This document shows, piece by piece, positions 44,168-49,120 of a stretch of DNA of 49,120 nucleotides (within the stretch, counting starts at the first letter, position 1; each line of letters begins with the position of its first letter). Under the pieces are notes generated by a model, which had not been told where the DNA came from, searched no databases, and worked only from the letters and a program-made list of their open reading frames with translations. The DNA is from a virus: the IMG/VR virus record IMGVR_UViG_3300008050_000070, positions 1-49,120 of that record; one strand, written 5' to 3'. The position numbers and the translations under genes are program-made.

Positions 44168-45030
44168 GAAAAATATCTTACAGATCTTCTCCTGCAATCA
44201 AGGTTGTAAAAAAAGAAAAGGGATGCCTAATTACGCCTCATCGAGCAGAAGAGGGGATGTCAGGAGATATGGATGGCGACGGAGGCGTAGGTGTCGGAAG
44301 AGGGTTTGTATCTCCGGGAGAGAGTACCCTGCCTCCGACGTTTAAGGCGGATGAGCTAGAGTTTCCACTCTTTGATATGAAGCCGACCAGAAGAAGCAGG
44401 ATGAATTATGAAGATCTAATTGGCATACTGACGGATATGGCAGATGATTTAGACGATAGCTTTTTCAAAAAAGACTCAAGATTAGTTGACTTTGCGGAGC
44501 TTGTAATAAGAAAGGTTTCAGAACAGAGTAATTTAGATTATTCAAATTTATTTAAAGATGCACTAGTGAGGCTCGCGAAGTCAGATATAATTGGGGCTAA
44601 TCAGGTTATTCTAGCGGCAGTCAGAACTTATAGTCGCTCTATGGTTATAGAGTATCGCGCAAGCGGAGACCAGAAGGCCGCAGAGAGGGTCGCATATCAA
44701 AGGGCGATTGGGAAAATAAATGAGGCGCTCGAAGTTGGCCCGATAGAAAAAAGTGCTCAATTATTAGAATCAGACCCCGTGTATGTCTCCGAAGAGCTCT
44801 ACAAGATAATGAAAATAATGATCAGTAGGATCTCTTTTGCAAAGAGACAGGGCTCATATTCGAGCCTGTCAAAGCACTTGGAGGAGTTTAATACACTCGA
44901 GATTTCAAATAAAAATACGCCAGGGGGTGCGGCGATCGGCGCAGCTCTCGGGTTGGTGAAGAATGTTTTAAATGGAAGAGATCCATATTTTATAAATATA
45001 GTTTTAAGAGAATTAATAAAAAGACTTTAG
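44164..45030 (+). CDS. Hypothetical head-region protein, 288 aa (MRKISY start)
   Basis: A 288-residue protein that begins MRKISYRSSPA, similar in pattern to MRKVAY (45048) and MIKKVSY (47570). The next ~55 residues are Gly/Asp-rich. The rest is helical and charged, with a domain of repeated helices (VDFAELVIRKVSEQSNLDYS, IMISRISFAKRQGSYSSLSK). No family recognised. It is coupled to the preceding gene by a four-base overlap. Confidence 0.8.
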   Translation: MRKISYRSSPAIKVVKKEKGCLITPHRAEEGMSGDMDGDGGVGVGRGFVSPGESTLPPTFKADELEFPLFDMKPTRRSRMNYEDLIGILTDMADDLDDSFFKKDSRLVDFAELVIRKVSEQSNLDYSNLFKDALVRLAKSDIIGANQVILAAVRTYSRSMVIEYRASGDQKAAERVAYQRAIGKINEALEVGPIEKSAQLLESDPVYVSEELYKIMKIMISRISFAKRQGSYSSLSKHLEEFNTLEISNKNTPGGAAIGAALGLVKNVLNGRDPYFINIVLRELIKRL

Positions 45031-45047
45031 AATGCCTGGAGGGCAAA

Positions 45048-47252
45048 GTGAGAAAAGTAGCATACCCAGTTATAGACTTTCATGATCAATCATTTGACGA
45101 TGAGGTCACTGGAATAGCACAAGGAACAAGCGGGTATGACTCGTTGTCTATGACGGGAGGAAGGCATGAATCAGCCGGAGTGTCAGGTGGCGACGAGCTC
45201 AACCCAAGCACTCCTCAGACTTATTCCGGAGGAATGTCTATGCGTGTAGACGAAAATACAGAAGATTTAGAGGAGTTTATAAGTTTAAGTGATGATATGG
45301 CCGATATAATCGAGGAGGGGTCGGTACTCTCCGTTGGAGAGCAAGTAAGCAAGAGCAAGAAGCTTGCATCGAAAAAATTTGGAATTACAATCCTTTCTAA
45401 TACGGCAGTGAGCACAAAAGAGGCAAAAGCTTATCGCGGTGATATTAGATTTATAAATTTTAATACCAAATTTGATGGATTTCTTATAGCGAACAAGTTC
45501 AAGAGCGAAAAGGATCTCAAGTCAGCCCTGAGAAATGTACACTCCCAATTGTCCAGCGGATCGTTCGGGGTTGTTAATAGCAAGAATGCATCACTTTTAG
45601 ATTCGGTTGGATTCAAAATAATAAAGAGCGCAGGAACCCGATCCTTGGTGAAAAAAGAAGATAGAGATCCGCAAACTATTGCTCGAGTAATTACTAGCAA
45701 CGGGACAAGCGTTGGCTTTTTGTGCAAAACCCTTGTTTCTGCCAAGGAGCAGGCCGTCGGGCTTCAGTCGTATAGAGCGCTGGGAAGTAATTCTGGATTG
45801 TTATTTAAGTATGATAATCCATCGGATGTAACATACCACATGGGAACGGTCGGATTTCCGATAGACATCCTATTTATCGACGAGGACGACCGGGTAGTAA
45901 AGATTTCAAAAAATATTCAACCAGGATCTTTGGATTTGTTTTCATGCCCAAGAGTAAAGACTGTTCTTGAGATAAATGGCGGAGTATCATCTGAGGCTGG
46001 GTTCTCTCCAGGTGACTCTGTATTTCTTAACTCTGCGCTGTCTGCGCCCGAGACGATTGCATACAGGGTTGCTGAGCGTCAGGGGCTTGGGACTATTATG
46101 GTTAAAGAATCCGAATCAGCTGGGTCTATAGTAAAGATGGGGTCTGGCAACCTTGTTTCTATAAATAAAAAATCAAACAACATGGACATATATAAGCTAA
46201 TGACCCCAGCATCTGCCCCAAAGGTTGCGGTGGCTATATTTGATATAGATAAGGAGTTGTCGTCGCCTAGCTCTACAGTAAGAATGTTTCCAAGAAATCC
46301 GGTAGGAATAGACGATGAATCTGTATTTTTAGATATAGATAATAATGCTTTCGCTGGAAGCAAGGGGGAAGGTTACGGGTATCGAATTTCCACGTCAGCG
46401 GCAATACGACAAGGATTCTGGGAGCTGTCCGGAAAAAACATGGCCATAGCGGTCGGCAGAGGAAAGAGTTTAGATAACTTTTTAAGCTCATCCCCAATTA
46501 TAAATAAGATCGGCAAGGCATTGGATCGCGGCGAGCGAGTTGTTATCGCAACATCTGTTTTGGATGTAGATAAAAATGCTTTATCTTCAATGATTCACGC
46601 AAAGGTAAAAACAGAACTACCCACTTTGAGTCAAAAGAGCATAGTGGAGGTAATGATGATTCCTTCTGGGTTCACTGATGATCATATAGTTTCAGCTGCA
46701 AGTCAGAAGTATTTAACAAAAAATATAAAATTTAATTCATTATCCAAGAGGGCTGGAGTTCCGGTTCCAAATACAACCAAGGCCCGGGCTAGAGACGCGG
46801 ATAAGTTTTTTGAAAAAGCAGAAAAACTATGTGTAGAGATATCAGAAAATCTAGGTAAAAATCTTTCTGAATATGAAAAGGTTCAGGGGAATGATTCGTT
46901 GATTGCAAATAGCAAGGGCCAATATAATCAGTCTACGAAGAGGGTTTCTAGGAAAGTAAAAAAGATGCTAATCGATCTTAGAGATGGAATAAAGGTTATG
47001 AATGAGATCAAGGATATTTCTACTACTTCTGAAATTGTACATAACCTAGCCGGATCATCAAAATTATTTTCCGATAGCGTAAAGAATGTATTTTCTCTAA
47101 TCGACAAAATAAGCACACCCACATTTATTCCTGAGCTTTCTGATGCAACCGCTTCGTCTGAAAAAATCGGAGAAGATTTGAAAATGACAATTGAAAGAAT
47201 GAGAAAATATATAAACTCAAATATTTTGGGTGTTTTGATTCTTTCGGAGTAA
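45048..47252 (+). CDS. Head-region protein with DUF192 domain, 734 aa
   Basis: GTG start at 45048 behind GGAGGG. Residues ~237-325 match the DUF192 fold: GLLFKYDNPSDVTYHMGTVG, then FPIDILFIDEDDRVVKISKN, IQPGSL, and VLEINGGVSSEAGFSPGDSV. DUF192 is a small beta domain of unclear function in secreted bacterial proteins. Here it is embedded in a large phage protein. The N-terminus begins MRKVAY. The C-terminal ~170 residues are charged and helical. Position between head-region genes suggests a virion or assembly role. Confidence 0.85.
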   Translation: MRKVAYPVIDFHDQSFDDEVTGIAQGTSGYDSLSMTGGRHESAGVSGGDELNPSTPQTYSGGMSMRVDENTEDLEEFISLSDDMADIIEEGSVLSVGEQVSKSKKLASKKFGITILSNTAVSTKEAKAYRGDIRFINFNTKFDGFLIANKFKSEKDLKSALRNVHSQLSSGSFGVVNSKNASLLDSVGFKIIKSAGTRSLVKKEDRDPQTIARVITSNGTSVGFLCKTLVSAKEQAVGLQSYRALGSNSGLLFKYDNPSDVTYHMGTVGFPIDILFIDEDDRVVKISKNIQPGSLDLFSCPRVKTVLEINGGVSSEAGFSPGDSVFLNSALSAPETIAYRVAERQGLGTIMVKESESAGSIVKMGSGNLVSINKKSNNMDIYKLMTPASAPKVAVAIFDIDKELSSPSSTVRMFPRNPVGIDDESVFLDIDNNAFAGSKGEGYGYRISTSAAIRQGFWELSGKNMAIAVGRGKSLDNFLSSSPIINKIGKALDRGERVVIATSVLDVDKNALSSMIHAKVKTELPTLSQKSIVEVMMIPSGFTDDHIVSAASQKYLTKNIKFNSLSKRAGVPVPNTTKARARDADKFFEKAEKLCVEISENLGKNLSEYEKVQGNDSLIANSKGQYNQSTKRVSRKVKKMLIDLRDGIKVMNEIKDISTTSEIVHNLAGSSKLFSDSVKNVFSLIDKISTPTFIPELSDATASSEKIGEDLKMTIERMRKYINSNILGVLILSE

Positions 47253-47261
47253 AATAGGCAA

Positions 47262-47444
47262 ATGTTTATTAAGTTTGGCGACAAAACAAAGAAGCTTTTT
47301 GTAAAAAATAGCAAGAAGAAAGAAGAAAAAAGAGAGGACGGGGTTGTATATATGGACGCCGACTCCGATGATCGCCGAATCAAGGCGCTCAAAGATCAGA
47401 TTTCTGATGAATCTGAAACAAAAAAGACTGAAGATGAAAAATAG
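47262..47444 (+). CDS. Hypothetical small charged protein, 60 aa
   Basis: A 60-residue, highly charged, probably disordered protein with a Lys-rich half (KTKKLFVKNSKKKEEKRED) and an acidic C-terminus. It lies ten bases after the DUF192 gene and before a terminator. Composition is low-complexity, so it could be a real small gene or a chance frame. Packing in the operon favours a real gene. Confidence 0.5.
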   Translation: MFIKFGDKTKKLFVKNSKKKEEKREDGVVYMDADSDDRRIKALKDQISDESETKKTEDEK

Positions 47445-47516
47445 CAGAAGTAATGTATAAAAAAACTACACAAATTGATTTTGTGACTAATATTCATTAC
47501 TAAAATATACTGCGAG

Positions 47517-47535
47517 CCTCAATATTGAGGTTTTT
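47517..47535 (+). terminator. Probable intrinsic terminator
   Basis: The palindrome CCTCAATATTGAGG (five to six base pairs with a small loop) is followed directly by TTTTT. It ends the unit that includes the gene at 47262 and lies 34 bases before the protease-like gene. The 125-base gap also contains a weak hairpin at 47469-47485 (CACAAA...TTTGTG). I did not find a convincing promoter for the downstream gene. Confidence 0.6.
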
Positions 47536-47569
47536 GACCGTAGAGTCTGTAATGGTTTGGATTTATTAA

Positions 47570-49120
47570 ATGATTAAGAAAGTTAGCTATTCGTCCGGGA
47601 CTGTGATTAAGTCCGTTTCTACCAAAGAAATTTTGGCAAATAAAGTTTTGGTAGACCGCATGACAAAGCTTGCAAATGATATAAGATCTATTGCTCCCAA
47701 GTCGGACGATTTTCTATACTTTTCAATTATATTCTTAAAGGCTGCTGAGTCGGCGATTCTCGGAGAGAACGGGCTTCCAAAGAAGCTCGCAAGCGGAGAG
47801 GATGCTTGGGGCTTTTATGATGAAGATTGGAAGTGGCATGGAAACGTGGATCCGCATAAAAATAATAATGGCGATCTATTTCCAGAGAGCGAACTAAAGA
47901 AGGCAACCACTAAGTGGGTTGGAATGCCGCTATGTCGTGATCACGAATCAAGCTCTGTGGACGGAATTCGTGGAATTATTTTGGATACTCACTACGACGA
48001 AAAGTTCAAGCAAGTTGTTGGCCTGTGTGCCTTAGACAAGGTCAATTACCCAGACCTGGCAAGAAAGGTAGAGACTGGCATGGTTCGGTACGGGTCCATG
48101 GGCACCGCCGTCGAGACGTCGATATGCACTGACTGTGGGAATCGAGCACAAGTTCAGAGTGATTACTGCCCGCACGTTACGAATCACACTGCCTACGGAG
48201 AGGTGAATGTCGGATTAAAGCCGATTGAATATAGCCTTGTAGTAACTCCGGCCGAGCCGGGAGCAGTACTGCTAAAGGTGGTTGCCTCACTAAGAGACTA
48301 TAGAAATGAGTTTATATCCCATGGCGTTGAAGATGTTGACGCGATGCTTGGGAGGCTATCTGTCCAACAGGCCGAGCATTTGAATGGAATAATGAAGACT
48401 GCGTGTGGTCCTGACGGATGCTCGCTAACCAGAAGAGAGAGCATTGTAAAAAGCTTTCTTGGGAATAATGGCCTAGTGAAGGAGGCGGAAGAGCCTTCTG
48501 CGGTTGCTCTTGAAGTTGCAGAGCAGACTTCTAATCTGTCATCATCCGAGATTGCAGATGCCTCAAAGATATCAGCAATTGTAAGGACCATAGAGGAGTA
48601 TGGAAATTCCGACTCCCCAGAGGTTAAAGCTGCAATCGATAAGCTAAAAAATATTTTAAACACAAACCTTCCAGAGACTTCTCTGGCAGAGAATACAACT
48701 GTGTCCGGTGAGCCGGCCGCATTGCCAACTCCAGATCTTCCGACGCCAACCATGTTTGGCAGCGACACTGGAGAGGCGCCAGATTTTGAAAACGACGCAG
48801 GAGGGGTTATTCCAGTCCCACCTCCTGGGTTGAGTGAACCGTCAGTCGCATTCGCGAGTGATAATAACGGGCTTGGAGATTATGTAGATGACATTTCAAT
48901 AAATTCAATAATGGAGGAAATTATGAACGAGTCAAGATTACGCAAGAGAGCAGAGATGCGTCGTCGTGTTGCTTATCACCAAGGCGGCGCGGACGGTGTA
49001 GAGCCAACCGGAACCTACAAGGATGAGGGTGCGGCACAGAAAAGCATTAGAGACAACCAGGACAAGCAAATGCAGCAGACTGGCAGCATGGGTGGGGCAG
49101 ATGGTATGCACCCCGGTGAC
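47570..49120 (+). CDS. Prohead protease-like protein (3' end outside window)
   Basis: Open from ATG 47570 to the window end (517 codons), so its true length is unknown. It begins MIKKVSYSSG. Residues ~77-185 resemble a phage prohead maturation protease: HGNVDPHKNNNGDLFPESEL, then GMPLCRDHESS (candidate catalytic H125), a core strand segment VVGLCALDKVNYPDLARKV, and RYGSMGTAVE (candidate catalytic S176). A CxxC...C-x-H zinc-like group (CTDCGNRAQVQSDYCPH) follows. The C-terminal third is Pro/Ser/Glu-rich linker and then a charged region. This protease would cleave scaffold and capsid proteins during head maturation. The protease identity is inferred from pattern and from position after terminase and portal. 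Confidence 0.8.
   Translation, partial: MIKKVSYSSGTVIKSVSTKEILANKVLVDRMTKLANDIRSIAPKSDDFLYFSIIFLKAAESAILGENGLPKKLASGEDAWGFYDEDWKWHGNVDPHKNNNGDLFPESELKKATTKWVGMPLCRDHESSSVDGIRGIILDTHYDEKFKQVVGLCALDKVNYPDLARKVETGMVRYGSMGTAVETSICTDCGNRAQVQSDYCPHVTNHTAYGEVNVGLKPIEYSLVVTPAEPGAVLLKVVASLRDYRNEFISHGVEDVDAMLGRLSVQQAEHLNGIMKTACGPDGCSLTRRESIVKSFLGNNGLVKEAEEPSAVALEVAEQTSNLSSSEIADASKISAIVRTIEEYGNSDSPEVKAAIDKLKNILNTNLPETSLAENTTVSGEPAALPTPDLPTPTMFGSDTGEAPDFENDAGGVIPVPPPGLSEPSVAFASDNNGLGDYVDDISINSIMEEIMNESRLRKRAEMRRRVAYHQGGADGVEPTGTYKDEGAAQKSIRDNQDKQMQQTGSMGGADGMHPGD
48923..49120 (+). CDS. Possible nested scaffold protein from an internal start (partial)
   Basis: In the same frame as the protease-like gene, ATG 48923 has the strong Shine-Dalgarno GGAGG (48913-48917) five bases upstream. 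It would begin MNESRLRKRAEMRRRVAYHQ, which is charged and helical, as in scaffold proteins. Lambda C/Nu3 and herpesvirus UL26/UL26.5 make scaffold from an internal start in the protease gene. The 3' end is outside the window. The call is an inference from ribosome-binding site and position. Confidence 0.45.
   Translation, partial: MNESRLRKRAEMRRRVAYHQGGADGVEPTGTYKDEGAAQKSIRDNQDKQMQQTGSMGGADGMHPGD

Noticed and set aside
47469-47485. Hairpin CACAAA...TTTGTG in the gap before the protease-like gene
   Set aside because: Only six AT-rich pairs and no T-run. The palindrome at 47517 with TTTTT is a better terminator.
1-49120. tRNA, rRNA, CRISPR and insertion sequences
   Set aside because: Gaps are short and none shows a cloverleaf, repeat array or transposase. 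The only mobile element supported is the intein.

Overview
The window is a 49-kb segment of a large tailed-bacteriophage (Caudovirales-type, probably jumbo-phage-sized) genome. This rests on a large terminase, a portal protein and a prohead-protease-like gene lying in the same one-directional array as a phage-style replication and recombination set (DnaE-type polymerase, RecA/UvsX, SbcC/SbcD, SSB, primase, sigma-like factors). Every supported gene is on the + strand. Genes are tightly packed with many 1-4 base overlaps, and TTG/GTG starts are used alongside ATG. I see no tRNA, rRNA, CRISPR array or insertion sequence. The host cannot be named from the sequence. One small secreted protein (37985-38227) recalls proteins of delta-proteobacteria-like predators and gliders, which is only a hint.

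Layout. (1) 1-395: the end of a PKD-domain surface or tail protein. (2) 411-10150: first replication/recombination block, with small unknown genes, a soluble FtsK-like translocase, the CHC2 zinc-finger half of a split primase, an SbcD/gp47-like nuclease, an SbcC/gp46-like ATPase interrupted in its P-loop by a 474-residue intein, an Fn3-like protein, an iron-sulfur PD-(D/E)XK nuclease and a sigma-like factor. (3) 10153-18477: an unknown 450-residue protein, then a single 2216-residue protein with several cysteine clusters and no recognised family. (4) 18621-28943: second replication block, with DNA polymerase III alpha, small zinc-ribbon and membrane proteins, a possible UvsY-like mediator, SSB followed by a strong terminator, a RuvC-like resolvase, a GroEL chaperonin, RecA, a zinc protein, the TOPRIM half of the primase and an HTH protein.

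(5) 29041-38227: mostly unknown, probably virion-associated proteins, plus a CCA-adding-type nucleotidyltransferase and the small secreted protein. (6) 38228-38624: a non-coding gap that looks like a gene graveyard. It holds the two ends of a vicinal-oxygen-chelate (VOC) family enzyme with the middle missing, and the tail of another gene. (7) 38625-49120: packaging and head module, with terminase large subunit, portal, several unknown head-region proteins (one with a DUF192 domain) and a prohead-protease-like gene running off the end. That last gene carries a strong internal ribosome-binding site that may start a nested scaffold protein.

How they fit together: polymerase, split primase, SSB, RecA, SbcCD, RuvC-like resolvase and the iron-sulfur nuclease form a T4-like recombination-dependent replication set. 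The sigma-like and HTH proteins may redirect host RNA polymerase. GroEL may help fold virion or replication proteins. Terminase, portal, protease and scaffold package and build the head. The most notable observations are the P-loop intein, the VOC-gene remnant, the nested scaffold start, the split primase 25 kb apart, the hairpin just before SSB, and the giant cysteine-cluster protein.
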